NCBI GenBank assembly: GCA_940337035.1
Contig: OW679197.1
Span: forward strand, 55,263,903-55,327,902
DNA length: 64,000 bases
From: Agriotes lineatus
Taxonomy: Eukaryota > Arthropoda > Insecta > Coleoptera > Elateridae
Reading direction: 5' to 3'
In this document: positions 24,310-36,772 of the stretch, piece after piece
How positions within the stretch are numbered: position 1 is the first letter of the stretch
Layout: each line of letters opens with the position of its first letter
Notes under the pieces: model-generated
Seen by the model: only the letters and a program-made list of their open reading frames with translations
Database searches by the model: none
Told to the model about the DNA's origin: nothing
Translations under genes and position numbers: made by a program

Positions 24310-25975
24310 CTAGTTGCCATTTGGCTTCCTCTTCAACATTTCTGGCGCATGCTTTTTTACAATTATTATTTTATCTTTTACTTCACTTTCCGAGATTTGA
24401 AGTGAGGCTTTTTTAACAGCATCTAGAAGCTTATAAAAAAATATTAGTTTATGTTTGTAATATAAACACATTTTTCTTTAATTACAGTTTGCAGCACAAA
24501 TGTACAAGCTCAAAAAGTACATATTCCCAAAAATTGTTATTATGTATTAATAATTTAAATAGGTGTCTTACTAAATTGTGAAATATAGTCTAAATGAGTT
24601 TAAACTAGATACCATCACCGATAAAAACGTTGACGGGAATTGATATTTTATTGACACAAATTTGTTAAATTTCAAGAACTTTTTGACATTTAAGACATCT
24701 GTCGATCGAATTTTTTTGGCTGAAATAATACTTCTAGGTTTCCTTATTTGAAAATATTTATGACAAGCATGTTTTTTGTTTTATAGGTTAAACTTGTAAC
24801 GACTTATCTGTGATTTAAAATAACTTTCCAACTGTTAGACTTTACATTTGCAATTTCTTTTATTAATGTACGGACTAATTCAAGATGTTTGATGTTGGTT
24901 TTGGCAAATTATGCACTTTTTCTTCTGAATTAGCCTGTATAGTGTAGCTAGAATCAAACATTTGGTTGCACATTAAATATTGCTTGATAATATATTATAT
25001 TGCTTTAATTTGCAAAACAATTGCAAACAAAAACATTTACTTCAATAGTTAAATGTTAAAAAAAGATTTACGAACAATAACGTCAAATTCAAATTGGCAG
25101 CAAGGGAAAATGAGAGAAGTGATTTTAAAATTGAGTTATAATGAGCTGTGAAGTCTCTGCCACCCTATGTTGAAAAATTTGATGATTGTAAAAAGTATAA
25201 TTTTTAATTGTTCAGTGTGGAATATCAAACTACATACCAAAGCAAGAAAATTACTTTTTTCAGCTATGCTTCAAAATGTCGTAAATCATTTTCCCATTGT
25301 AAAGGAAGAGCCACCCCAATATCATCTACTGGTAAATCAGTATAAGGTATATTGGTAATACCTCGATCTTGTTTACGAATCCAATTTAGTATTTGGTTTT
25401 TTTGCTCTATTACAGTTCTTAATAAACCTTCAGTAGTAGGCTTATTTTCTTTCAAAGCTAAAAATGCTTCTAGATATAAGCAAATAAATAAAACAAAAGC
25501 TTTCTATTTCAGGCATTATTATTGTACCTGTATTATGTTCAACACGAGCTGCAACATGAAGTTCAACAACATGAAATGCAAAACGAGGTTCAACAAAAGT
25601 TACTTGGTTTAAATTTTCTGTATCTTCACTGACTGATGACTGAGAAAACTTCCTGCTATAGCTGGACTAAGACCTATAAATAATGTCGATATTAAATTAA
25701 GTAATTAGCTGGAGATAACCAAAACCCTTTTGTTTTTGTGTTTAAGGCAGTGCTGTTAAAATGTTCATGTGTAGGCCTAGAAAGTTTTTTCTTCTTTTTT
25801 TGATCATTTATTGTATCTTGCTTGTCACTTTCCTCACTTTCCTTGCTATCACTTTCAAAAAAAATCTAGGTTGCCTATTTGTCCTTGGTGGCAAATTAGT
25901 CTCATCATCAGTTTCTAAGTTAGGGGTGTTTTCTGCTTTTACATTTTTTTGCAGCTTTTTTCGTGCTCATCTTAA
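24310..25975 (-). pseudogene. Multi-exon DUF4806-like gene, broken
   Basis: Minus-strand coding pieces with matching phases: an acidic Ser/Lys-rich N-part (about 25975-25725); exon 25660-25528; intron 25527-25470 (58 nt, GTACAA...CTAG); exon 25469-25238 ending at GTATGT; exon 25164-25072 beginning G-G-R-D-F and ending at GTAAAT; and a last exon about 24430-24310 with an H-A-P-E-M-L-K-R-K tail and TAG. The order matches DUF4806 proteins, whose function is unknown: an L-P-L block (V-A-L-P-L-Q-W-E-N-D-L), then the G-G-R-D-F block, then the H-A-P-E-R/M tail. Two frame breaks, one in a T8 run near 25857 and one after H-F-E-A near 25271, suggest a pseudogene, though both could be sequencing errors. 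Retained introns rule out a retrocopy. No annotated neighbour shares its strand. Confidence 0.65.
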
Positions 25976-26261
25976 AAAAACAACACAGACATAAATTAAT
26001 ATTAAATGTCTAGGAAATACATAATTAAAAATGATAGTCATACAAGATGTAATATTCTTCGTAACTAGACCAGTGCAGTAGTGATATACAAAGCACCTTT
26101 TGCATCAGGTTGCTGTGAATTTTTTTTTAAACAAAAAACAAAAATTGACTGTATCTCACAATAGCAAAAGAATAGGAGAAGAGAAGTACTTCTTGATATA
26201 TTGATATTTCCTGGGTGACAACTTTTTTAACTGTATTATATATGTTATATACAGGGTGTTT

Positions 26262-26310
26262 CATAACGTACAGAGGAGATTGCAAGAGTAGATAGAGGGA
26301 ACCAAAATAA
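26262..26310 (+). repeat. CAGGGTGTTTCATAACG repeat, interrupted copy (left part)
   Basis: Same repeat as 11260-11360. It is broken after ACCAAAATAA by the element at 26311-26857 and resumes at TTATTTTCTTAA. Confidence 0.7.
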
Positions 26311-26857
26311 TAGTATATTACTCTACAAGTTGAGAAAAGTGATGTTTTTCTGAACAAGTATGGCGTGTTTTAGTACGAGCGTTAGCGAGTACTTAAACGG
26401 CCATAGGAGTTCAGAAAAACAACTTTTCTAACGTGTTGAGTATACTATTTTATCGCATTTCATAAGAAATGTAAAATATTGAAATTTTACATACAAGTGA
26501 CACTAACTGTCAAACCATAACCAAGATGAGCATAACTCATTCCTATGTAGTAAAGCAGAATAAGCAACTTCAGTGTTGATGTTCTGCGTTTGGCAGTACT
26601 GAAATGTGTTGTTGGTGTTCAAGGTTAGCAGGTTAGGTTTTGCGTCACTCTGTGTCAAAACTACCGCAAAACCTAACCTACTAACCTCGAATTTGACATA
26701 GACTTACAGTGTCACCAACAACAGACTTCAGTATTGCCAAATGTAAAACGAATCTCCGTTTCTAGGCATAAAAGTGTTGCTAATGATAAAAGCACCACAT
26801 TTCGTATCGATCTTGAATGAAGAAATTTAGTACATTTCCAAATGAAATGCGATAAAA
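26311..26857. mobile_element. TTTTATCGCATTTCAT inverted-repeat element, copy 2
   Basis: Core 26458-26857 has the same terminal inverted repeats as the 23-kb copy. The left extension (TAGTATATTACTC...) is longer here and carries an extra inverted pair (TTTTTCTGAAC / GTTCAGAAAAA). Comparison with 11260-11360 shows it inserted into another repeat. Confidence 0.75.
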
Positions 26858-27114
26858 TTATTTTCTTAACAGCAATTTTAAGTTCTTGTGAATTAATGCC
26901 CACTTATTGAACACCGCTGGTATTAATAAGGAAAAATTATAAAGAATATCATTGCATTTTCGTTTCCGTAAAAACTAATTTCTTACAACCCCTGATAATT
27001 TGCCGTTAAAGCAGTTTAATTTTAAATTATACAGAAAACACACAGTAAAAATAAGATACCTTTAAATAAAGAAAACGTTATTTTCTAAATTTTACCGTTT
27101 TATTATTAAATAAG

Positions 27115-28010
27115 CTACAAACAATTCACCATAACAAAAACATTCATATTAGGTATCTTCAACGCACATTTGCCCTCGCTAAATCCAGTTTTCTGATGAA
27201 AATTGTTGGCGTAACTGCTCTGTTGCAGCGTTGATGCGACGGCGCAATTCGTCGAATGTATCAACTTCGGTGTCATATACCAATTCATTCTAAAACCCCA
27301 TAAGAAAAAGTCCACTGGGTTGAGATCTGGACTACGTGGGGCCTTGAAATGAATCCACCGCTACCGCACCATCTACAGCATGACTAAAATGTGAAGGACA
27401 GCAATCATGCATAAACCGCATGCTATGGCGCACATCCAAAGGAACATCTTGGAGGAGCTCTGAAAGAACTTCTTGTAAAAACTGCAAATAAGAATGGCCA
27501 TTAGGGCGTGCTGGTAATTCGTAAGGGCCCATTAAGGTGTTGTTCAAAATATCAGCCCACAGATTCAAACTAAAACGCTGCTCAAAGCTACTTTGGCGAA
27601 TCGCGTGCGGATTTTAATCAGCCCATATTTGAGAATTGTAGAAGTTGAAAACACCATTCCCAGTAAAATAGCATTCATCTGTCACCAGTATGTGTACTGG
27701 ACATTTTGATTTCCTATTAGTGCGATTTATCAGTCATTCGCAAAACTGCTGCCGCAGAGGATAATCCGTAGGAATCAGTCCTTGCACGTTTTGAAGAGGA
27801 CAGGAGTACAAACCATTGCTGCTCAATGTGATCCAAATTTGGCGTGTACTTGTAGTTGGATCAGCATCAACAATTTCTAAATGTTCTTCCTCCACATCCA
27901 CCCCATGTTGATTTGGTCTGCCGCTACCAGGAACTTTCTTAGGTTGTAAATTTCCAGCCTCTCTTCCGCGTTAGACTACTCAAAGAAACATATTTTCGAA
28001 AGGCGTTTGA
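27115..28010 (-). pseudogene. Tc1/mariner-superfamily (IS630-like) transposase relic
   Basis: Minus-strand pieces in more than one frame match a widespread insect DDE transposase. They include N-L-W-A-D-I-L-N-N-T-L-M-G-P-Y near 27566, the H-D-C-C-P-S-H-F-S block near 27410 (second catalytic Asp; A-P-A-H is usual) and D-F-F-L-W-G-F near 27310. An upstream V-T-D-E-C-Y-F-T-G-N piece near 27690 supplies the first Asp region. Stops between the pieces show it is inactive. No terminal repeats were assigned. Confidence 0.75.
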
Positions 28011-28047
28011 CGATCTGAAAATCTTTTCGAGTACACACGCCCTAATG

Positions 28048-28150
28048 TATAATCAGAATCCTAGGATGCAATCCTAGAATCCTACAATATTAAACTTATA
28101 TAAATATTACACAACCTAAAGTGAGAATTCTCAAACAAAGACAAAGTTCT
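28048..28150. repeat. Tandem-duplicated unit A (empty site)
   Basis: Matches 28259-28640 block by block (ATCAGAATCCTAGGAT, ACAATATTAAACTTATA, ACCTAAAGTGAGAATTCTCAAAC) but lacks the foldback insertion, reading AAACTTATATAAATATTAC at the site. Confidence 0.85.
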
Positions 28151-28311
28151 AAGACAAAAAGGCAGAGTGATTTAAAATAAAAACTAATTATAAGACAGAG
28201 CCAAAATGGTAAGATGATGTATGAGAATCCTGAGAGCAATTCCCAAAATTTCCCAATGTATAATCAGAATCCTAGGATACAATCATAGAATGCCACAATA
28301 TTAAACTTATA

Positions 28312-28602
28312 CAGGGTGTTTAAAAAATACGTTTGGATACATTAGCCACTTATAGATCTCATCAACACAAACAAAAAAGTCCTAATAAACATGGGCCCGG
28401 CAACGCTTCATCTCCGAGGTGCAGGCTGTTAAAATTCTCCAAAGAAAATCCGTTTTCTATTGCTATCTAAAAAACGCTTTGGGCGATTTTAAGAAATGTT
28501 TTAAGAAATGTTTCCAGACCCATGTTTATTAGGACTTTTTTATTTGTATTGATGAGCTCTATAAGTGGGTAAAATATCTGAACGTATATTTTAAACACCC
28601 TG
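28312..28602. mobile_element. CAGGGTGTTTAAAA foldback element (291 bp) in duplicated unit B
   Basis: Starts CAGGGTGTTTAAAA and ends TTTTAAACACCCTG, flanked by TA at 28310-28311 and 28603-28604. The neighbouring duplicate at 28048-28150 has the unoccupied site, which proves both the element ends and the TA target duplication. Non-coding. Confidence 0.92.
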
Positions 28603-29439
28603 TATAAGTATTACGCAACCTAAAGTGAGAATTCTCAAACAAAAAAAAAGTCTAAGACAGAAAACTAGACTGCAGAAAAAGGCAAATGTATACTCGTAGT
28701 GACGAGGAAAACCTAAAATTTTGAGACCTACAACCCAACTTCTGGAATAAAAAATGAGAATGTGGACAACGTTCTAATATACAATGTTCAATTAATTTTA
28801 TTATATTGCTAGGGTTATTAAATGTTGGTGATAGAGCAATTACCGCTCTGAGCTATATCCTATCAAATTTTTTGGTTAGATCAACAAAAGTCCTTCTCTA
28901 CAATTTGCTGTACAATGAAGATTACGTCTATTGCTTCTACTTTTCTGAAATGCTTGTTGGTAGTTTGATAGTTCTATTATCTTTTAAAGTTTCTGTTAGT
29001 ATTAGTGTTAGTAATTTCAGTCCAAATTTTAACAGGGTGATTCTGGATAATTTTGAGGCTGCTTCATGTTGTCCCCTTTAAATATAATAATATTAGTGTA
29101 GATTTTCCATTATTTTGTACCATTACGATCATCCAAAGGTGCATGTATATTTTTTTTAACTTTTCCTTTTAATCATAGGCGTTCATAGGTTTTTAAATCT
29201 CACTGACATCACATTATTTTTACATGATTTGAAAAAAAAGGGACGCCACTGACAATAGACAGTTATAATGTGGGGAAAAATAAGAAATTGCCTTAGTAAC
29301 GAAAAACCGTGCACCTTTCTTCTTCGAGTGCCTTCTCCATCATTTGAGGTTAACAATTACAACAGAATATTCTTCTCTATCTTTTGCTTTTCTAATAAGA
29401 TCTTCGAAATGTAGGCCTGTCCAGTTCCTGATGTTCCTC

Positions 29440-29690
29440 ATCTAGGACATTTTCTTTCTGCCTATTCCACTTTTGACTTAGATTTTGCCTTTGATGATTA
29501 GTTGCGAAATACTATATTTTGTGTTTCTAAGCAGATGTCCTAGATAAGAACTTTTTCGGATTTTTATTATATTAAGAAGTTCTCGATTCTTGTTTAGTCT
29601 GCGTAAGACTTCGTCGTTGCTTATGTTTGCCATCCAAGGTATTTTCAGAATTCGGCGATAGATCCACACATTCTTCTGATGCACCTTTGG
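29440..29690 (-). pseudogene. LINE C-terminal relic
   Basis: The minus-strand frame reads Q-K-N-V-W-I-Y-R-R-I-L-K-I-P-W, then E-V-L-R-R-L-N-K-N-R-E-L-L, then S-Y-L-G-H-L-L-R-N. This is the conserved block after the RT domain in RTE-like insect LINEs. No intact element surrounds it. Confidence 0.8.
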
Positions 29691-30559
29691 ACGATCGCAA
29701 TTGTATATAATCTGGTACTACGATCTAAGCACCTCGTTGTGTATGGTGTCTGGGTCAGCGCTTTTTCTGGTTTTTTTTAATTCAACAGTAGCGTGTTTTA
29801 TTTTTTTTGGAGGTAATAGTGACTTATGTCGTTAGTTTGTGGTGTATTCTCAAAATTTAGCAATTTAAAATATTTTCTCCAATCTTCCTTGTGTTACAAG
29901 GAAGAATGGTTGTTAATTGTTGAACATATTCATTTACGTCTTTCTTCTGGCTTTGAATCATTTTTCAAACATTTCAAAACTATTTTCATATATATCTTCA
30001 ATGTGTTTCCAAAGGGATTTATTAAACTTTACAGCCTATTCTTCTGCTTCAAAGAATAAGAAAAGCGTTTGTAGACATGTGATCGCGTCGTTTTCATAAA
30101 TTTATATTTTTGTTGTGTATATTGTGATCAAATAGGAAACTTTCCATAATTTCTTAACGAGAGGATTGTAATACCCCATAACTGTTACTATATAGTAATG
30201 TTTCAAGAAGTTCTCCATTTACTCACTCGTTGGAGAATTCTCTACAAATTTTGCATTGATACGCAAGAATCAACAATGTTCTACAACTTCTATGTTTTAT
30301 CTGAATACATAGTACACCAATTGCTGTACTTCTCAATACAATAAGTGGTCCAAAGGGTTTAAATCGGGCAAGCGTGGAGGCAGCTAACAGGCCTGCTTCG
30401 ATCTTCCAGACTATATTCAATCGCCTTACGATGCTAAAATGAGAAGAGACATCATTCTGCCTAAATTATATCCTGCGCAGAAAATATTTTGTATCCTGAA
30501 GAAAATTTCGTGACAATAAAAGTAATCAATATCGGTCAATTCTTTTTGTCACGTAGCGT

Positions 30560-31770
30560 TATAGCTTTTGAGGAGCCTCTCGTTCAAGATATTTTACCAT
30601 TTCGATCTATCTGCTGCTTTTCGTCTCCATATTTTTATACTTAGTTACCTAATATCTTCCTTCACATACGTCAGGTATCTATTCCTAGGTCTACCAGTTA
30701 CCTTTCTTCCCTAGGGCTTTCCTTTGTAGAGATTTTTCGTTATGCAGTCTTCTGGAATTATTTAATATACCCACTCCATCGCAAACTAGATATATTTACT
30801 TCAGGTTAGGTTGCAGTTCATACAGTTCTTTTTGATTAAGAATTATCCATTCTTATTCAATATAGTTTAGAAAAATTAGTCAGTTAATTATCTGGTTATA
30901 TAATATACTTGACGTTTCGTCAGCTTAGCTGACTTCCTCAGAAATTACACATTGTGTTGAAATACAATAGACTTATGTATTGTCGATTGAAATTCTTAGA
31001 TTATAAAGTTGTAAAATGTTCAAAGGTTAATAATAATTCTTACAATATAAGTTGAAAAGAATATTTAAAATGATTTTGTAGATATAAAATGTCAGATGTC
31101 AAAATTTTAAATCTAAACTTTGACTTTTGACATTTTATATCTAAAAATTTCAATTGACATTACATAAGTATATTGTATTTCAACATAATGTGTAATTTCT
31201 GAGGAAGTCAGCTAAGTGAACGAAACGTCGATAGCTGACTAATTTTCCTAAACTATATTGAATATACCTAAAAGACAGCTGTTATTAACTAATATAAAAT
31301 CCATTCTTATGCTTTCTTCGCTGGTTCATATATTTTCCGAAGGAATTTACTTTTTCATATGTTGTGGGTATGTTCCTTGGTATTTGCTTAAATATAGTTC
31401 AACAGGACACTAATTTTAGCATATCTTGCAAGGATAGTAACAAAGGTTTGCAGCTGCCAAGCGTTATATATTTTATCTATTCTCAGTTTTCTGATTCATA
31501 CTGAATTGAAGATATCTGAATTCAGTGACTATTAAATTAATACTGTTGTGTTTCCAGGTTAATCTCTTTTGTTAAATATCTACCTTGTCTTCGCATTATT
31601 AGTCACGATACCTACTCTTCTGGGCTTTTCTTCTAGCTCCGTAAACTCTTTTATTATCCTTCCAGCATTGCGTGCTATTGTGGTTACGTTATATGGTCGC
31701 TCCAGTATTTCTTTGTAAATATTTGAGCACCTGTTATCAGATCTAAATTATCGATAAATTCGTTTTGAAC
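30560..31770 (-). pseudogene. Probable LINE tail relic split by a foldback element
   Basis: CT-rich reverse-orientation LINE-like sequence on both sides of the element at 30855-31264. TCCATTCTTAT occurs on either side of the insertion (about 30848 and 31300), which may be a target duplication. No RT motif can be read. Confidence 0.35.
30855..31264. mobile_element. Foldback element with GAAACGTC arms
   Basis: The arms read ATTCAATATAGTTTAG-GAAAATTAGTCAG and the reverse complement. Each contains, on opposite strands, CTGAGGAAGTCAGCTAAG followed by ACGAAACGTC. This combination resembles the CUGANGA...GAAA core of hammerhead ribozymes found in Penelope-like elements. No protein-coding capacity. 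Confidence 0.65.
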
Positions 31771-32785
31771 TTCTACTAGTTACAGTGTAATTTTTTCAGA
31801 CGTGTCAGTTTCTTTGGCATTCCGAGCTAGCCCAATGTGTTAATGTATTCTCATTGACACTACAATTTAAAGTTAAGAAATAGATGATGAATAGTAACAT
31901 TATACTCATAACACTTCTCTAGCATACATCTTATGGAAAATATTAGGTCAGTACTAGATTATCCTCAACGGAAACTACACTGGTAGTCACCTACTACTGA
32001 TAATTTTGATTAATATTCTGTATGGTGGTGTTTACAAATGAAATTTTAACATTTGGTTTTATTGCCTTTTTTTTAATTGGTTGGATGTATCCCAATCCAA
32101 CTAAATATCCCCCCCCCCCATACTTCTCCTACCATGTGAAATATTTTTGTTCAAAATTCTTGCTTTCCATGCTTTATCAATCCAACCGTGGTTAGGTATT
32201 CGCCTGGTGTATTACTAATAACTTTTTAATGCTATATTTCAACGTAACTAGGTTCCTCTATCTGTATATGAGGCGTTTCTTCAATTTTGGGTGACCCTCT
32301 CCTCCCTCGATGAGTTTAATGTCTGATGGAAGTATTCTACCCAGATTTTCAGAATCTGGTTTTATGTGTTACTAAGTTTTCTTTTTCATTTCTAAATTCT
32401 TAATTATATATAATTGCTCCCTCTAAACAGTCTCGACTTCTTTCAAAATAAACTTTAAGTGTCTAAACTGATTCACCATGTAGTAGCTACAAGGTGGATT
32501 AAAAATTATCTTGTTCTCTGTACTGCGAAAATAACTATTTGTTATTTGAAACAAAAACACGTATTTATGAGGATCTTTAAAAGTTTCAAATAAATTAATA
32601 ATCGAATATGGATACTTAATGAAATTACAAAAAAGGAAATCCACAACATACTTTACCTATGAGTAATAATTTACTTTCAAATTATATTTTTACTACAAAT
32701 AACATAAGTAACTGAACATGATGTTACAATGGTTAGAAATCATGTACACATAACAAAATATTCGTTGACTTGATGAAATGGAATA
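31771..32785. other. No gene seen
   Basis: AT-rich DNA with a C9 run near 32111. No coding or structured feature could be supported. Confidence 0.4.
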
Positions 32786-32787
32786 TA

Positions 32788-33685
32788 TACAGGCTGTCCG
32801 TAAAAAGGAGGTCAATCCGTTAACAACATATTTCTTGAGCAAAAATACTACGACTTTTATAGTGCCATTTTTTATTTTAGATCCGCACGTGCGATGTACA
32901 GGGCGTCAAGGTTTGAAATTTAAAACTGATTATTTTTAATAAGTGAAGTATTTAATAAGCTATCAATTTCAAATTTGGTACAGAGCTTCAACATAAATAG
33001 TCACATCTTTTGAGAAAAGCAAAACGAAAACAACTGTCAAATAATAAAAATACGGGGAGTGCAGTACCCACTGACCTTCCCTGTTTTTCAGTACCTACGC
33101 CAGTGACTTCCAAGCTATCTTTTTTGAGATAATCATGCATTTTGAATTATTTTTTGTCTCTTATCAAATTTTGGCTAGTCCTTTGTTTTTTGGTATTGTT
33201 ATAGCTATTGCAAAATTGTACTTAATGTTTTAGTAGTATTAGAAAATTATGAAATTATCGTAAGCCGCGCATCAAGAACCAGTACTTTTCAAGTTTTCTC
33301 TAAAACGAATTATTTTATTAAAATTTGAAGAGAAAAAAAATAATCTAAAATGCATGATTATCTAAAAAAAAATAGCTTGGACGTCACTGGCGTAGGTACT
33401 AAAAAACAGGAGAGGTCAGTGGGGACTGCACCCCCCGTATTTTGATTATTTGACGGTTGTTTTCGTTTTTTCTCAAAAGATGTGACTATTCATGTTGTAG
33501 CTCTATACCAAATTTGAAATTGATAGCTTATTAAATACTTCACTTTTAAAAAATAATCAGTTTTAAATGTCAAACTTTGACTCCCTGTACATCGCACGTG
33601 CGAATCTAAAATGAAAAATGGCATTATAAAGGTCATGGAATATGTGGTTAACGGATTGATCTCCTTTTTACGGACACCCTATATA
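32788..33685. mobile_element. Long-armed foldback element (about 0.9 kb)
   Basis: Arms of about 330 bp start ACAGGCTGTCCGTAAAAAGG on the left and end CCTTTTTACGGACACCCTAT on the right, inside TATA-like flanks. Shared inner blocks include GCACGTGCGA, GTCACATCTTTTGAG and ACTGACCT. No transposase. Confidence 0.88.
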
Positions 33686-33699
33686 GTTGTAAGGCACAC

Positions 33700-35090
33700 T
33701 CCATATTCTGTCTGAAGTCTATAAAATATATAAAGGTGAAAAGCATTCAACGCTGTGTACTATAAATTCTTTTGACTCTTATAAGCAGATTTCGTAACAT
33801 TAAAACATTATGATTTTTTAAACTGATTTTATGCCAAAGAATCTAGATCTTTGGCTAGTTTAAGTATCTGTACAGATATGGACAAGGTGAAGTATATATT
33901 TTGCAAAAAGGTCTTAATACAATGCAATGATTTCTAATGAGTACTTCAAATGGATATCAGCAATACCATCATTGGTAGTATAAAATGCATTTTAGCGTCA
34001 ATTATTGTGCTGTCAACATACAGAAGAAAATCATTTTGTCTAACACTTGAATGAATAAAAAGTCTCTTCTGAGTAGACATGAAATTAGCAATTAATGATT
34101 GCAACGAACTCGTCGTCCGGCTTGTTACATTCCTACTGCAAAGGCATCAGATTCTCCTCTTTGGGGAGGTGTTGGGCATTAAGACCCCACAATTCCTAAA
34201 GCCGGATTGAGGAACCACAATGGAGTTGACACACGATGTTTGTGGTCGTTGCAAAATGGAAATCGAATCCGTATATGCTGGTCCAGCACCAGAGGCTCCT
34301 AACTCCGAGCCACTTCCACTGCAATAAACTAATTTTTATTAATCTCTTTGCTGATAATGGAAAACGAATGTTTAAAAACAAAGCTCTTCGAAACTGACTT
34401 GAATTCAAACAGAAACATTAGTGTTGATAACACTTTGCACCCTATCAACTCGAGTATTAATCATTGATTGGGGTGCCTCAATACACACTCATAATATACA
34501 ACTTGGTTTGTTTTATCAAATTCGTCTAAGGGTAGTCTGACATCATCAAATCATTTTCAAGTTACGCAAGACGTTTTATGGAGAGTATTGTATGGTAAAC
34601 ATGGATGGCTATTCTTTGTACGTCTAGCATGAAATCCAGTTCTCCTGATAAAGATAGAAGATTAAATGTTTCTCCACTCGATTAGAAGTGTTATGTGTCA
34701 ATTCTAAGAGGCTGTTCAATAGAAACGCATCTTTATTTTGTTTTATATTGTATTTAGAAAGACCGTTGCAAATATTCGTCCTGTGCATCAAGATACTTAT
34801 CTCACTATGTCACCAAGCGATTGACACCTTGCTAAGAAAATGTTTGTGGCTGCTGTTTGAAGAATTCTTGCACAGCTATATGCACTACTGCGACTGACTG
34901 AAAGCAGCGACTCTGTAACGTCTCCAATGGTAAAAAAATATATAGAAATCTCAGACTAAGAAAACTTGTACGTATATCAACAATTTCTGTAATGTCTCTA
35001 ATAGATACACCATGATTTTTCATAATCAGACCTTCCACTCCTGTCATGTTGCTCTCAGTCGATGCAGTATGCCCAGTGCCTTGTCTTTGA
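33700..35090. other. No gene seen, apart from a SINE-like block
   Basis: AT-rich intergenic DNA except for the tRNA-like segment at about 34130-34330. No coding frame is convincing. Confidence 0.35.
34130..34330 (-). mobile_element. Possible tRNA-derived SINE
   Basis: On the minus strand, TGGCTCGGAGTTAGG (A-box-like) is followed about 40 nt later by GGATTCGATTTCC (B-box-like). GC content is higher than around it. It does not fold as an intact tRNA by eye. Confidence 0.3.
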
Positions 35091-35094
35091 TTTT

Positions 35095-36772
35095 TTATGC
35101 GCAACCTACGGCCCACGGGCCGGATCCGGCCCTCCGCCGGCTTCAATCCAGCCCGCGAGAAATTCAGTAATTTCAAATAACTCGCAAAAAATTTAAAAAT
35201 TTAGCACACATAGTTTATTTGTAATTACTGTCAAACAACAGTAATAATAAAATAAAAAATAGTATTAAGCGTACGCAATGGAGCGCCACAAATCGAGTCA
35301 GAAATAGTCGTTAGAGGAGACAAACGGATAAAGATAAATATTCGGGAAGCCGTTCGATGACCTTGAAGCGTTATTCATAACAGTCGGCCTGACTGCTCGC
35401 ATCGAATATGCACGTAAGATCGAGAGTATTCTAGTTGCTTATTAAGGGTAATATATAAACCGCTCAGTGCGCGTGTCCTCATGACTTCTTAACAACTGAT
35501 AAGAAAATACGTGGGAAATATTCAAACAAATTCAGCTCATAAGAAAAAAATCTATCAAGATGTCTGGTTTAAAAAAGCGGAAAGTGGGCACAGAATGTCG
35601 TCAATTCCAAAACAAATGGACTGATGAACACTTTTTTATCATGCAAAGTGGTAAACCTACGCTTTTGTTATGCCATGAAACAATTTCTGTTTTAAAATAA
35701 TACAATATGAAGCGGCATTACTCCAGCAAGCATTGCGCTCAATATAATTTACTTACGGGCCAGTTAAGATAAAATTAAAAAACTTATTACCGATTTAGGG
35801 AAACAGCAACAAATGTTCCATCCACAAAGATCAAATCTAAACAGTGTTGTTAAAGCTAGTTTTATAGTTAGTTCCAAACTAGCGAAAACATGGAAGTCAT
35901 TTTCTGAGGGACAGTTTGTTAAAGAGTGTCTAGTAGATGTGCAGAACTTTTGTGCCCAGAAAAGAAGAAAGAGTTTGAAAAAGTGAGCTTATCGCGACGT
36001 ACTGTTGTTCGACGTATAGATATGATGGCTAGTGATATCAAAAAAACATTGACTGAGAGATTGGCTGATTTTCAAGCATTTTCGATTGCTTTGGATGAGA
36101 GTACAGATTTATCCGACACAGCCCAGTTAGTTATTTTTATACGAGGTGTTGATGAAGAATTGGTAATGACAGAGGAATTACTTGCTTTACGGCCGCTACA
36201 AGGGACCACTACTGGAAAAGATATTTTTTCCGAGGTGTATAGTACTTTTGAGCAATATGGTTTGCAGTGGTGTAAATTAATTGGAGTGTGCACAGATGAT
36301 GTACCCTCAATGATCGGTTCACGAAAAGGTTTTATCGGAATTCTGAAGGAAAGAGCAACGGCTATGAATGTGCAAGAATGTGATTTAATAATTCTGCATT
36401 GCATTATTCACCAACAAAACTTGTGCTCTAAATCCATTCGATTGAAGAACGTTATGGATGTGGTAGTAAATACCATCAATTTCATTAGATCCCGCGGTTT
36501 TAACCATCGCCAGTTAAATCATTTTTGGATGAACTTTCTTCAGAACACGATGATGTGACCTACTATTTCGAAGTAAGGTGGCTAAGCAAAGGTAAAATGG
36601 TAAAAAGATTTTATGGCAAATTTGTGATCCAACATGGCTTTGTGACTTGGAATTCCTGGTAGACATCACAGGATACTTAAACGTCCTGAACTTGAAGCCT
36701 CAAAAACAAGAGCAATCGGTAAATCAGCTGTACAGTCATCTTAAAGCTTTTCAAAATAAAATTTGCTTGTTA
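35095..36772 (+). pseudogene. hAT transposase (GTF2IRD2-like), N-terminal and catalytic part
   Basis: Starts near the terminal-type sequence GCGCAACCTACGGCCC at about 35098. Coding begins at ATG 35561 with a BED-like zinc finger (W near residue 22, one Cys, then H-x(4)-H-C). A 210-codon frame at 35926-36558 has S-R-R-T-V-V-R-R-I, A-L-D-E-S-T-D (first catalytic Asp region), T-D-D-V-P-S-M-I-G and H-C-I-I-H-Q-Q-N-L-C. This layout is typical of GTF2IRD2/ZBED-like hAT transposases. W-L-S-K-G-K-M follows near 36580. Several frameshifts, and a 2-kb insertion at 36773, inactivate it. Confidence 0.85.

Noticed and set aside
36072..36404. 110-codon minus-strand frame
   Set aside because: Shadow of the hAT transposase frame on the other strand.
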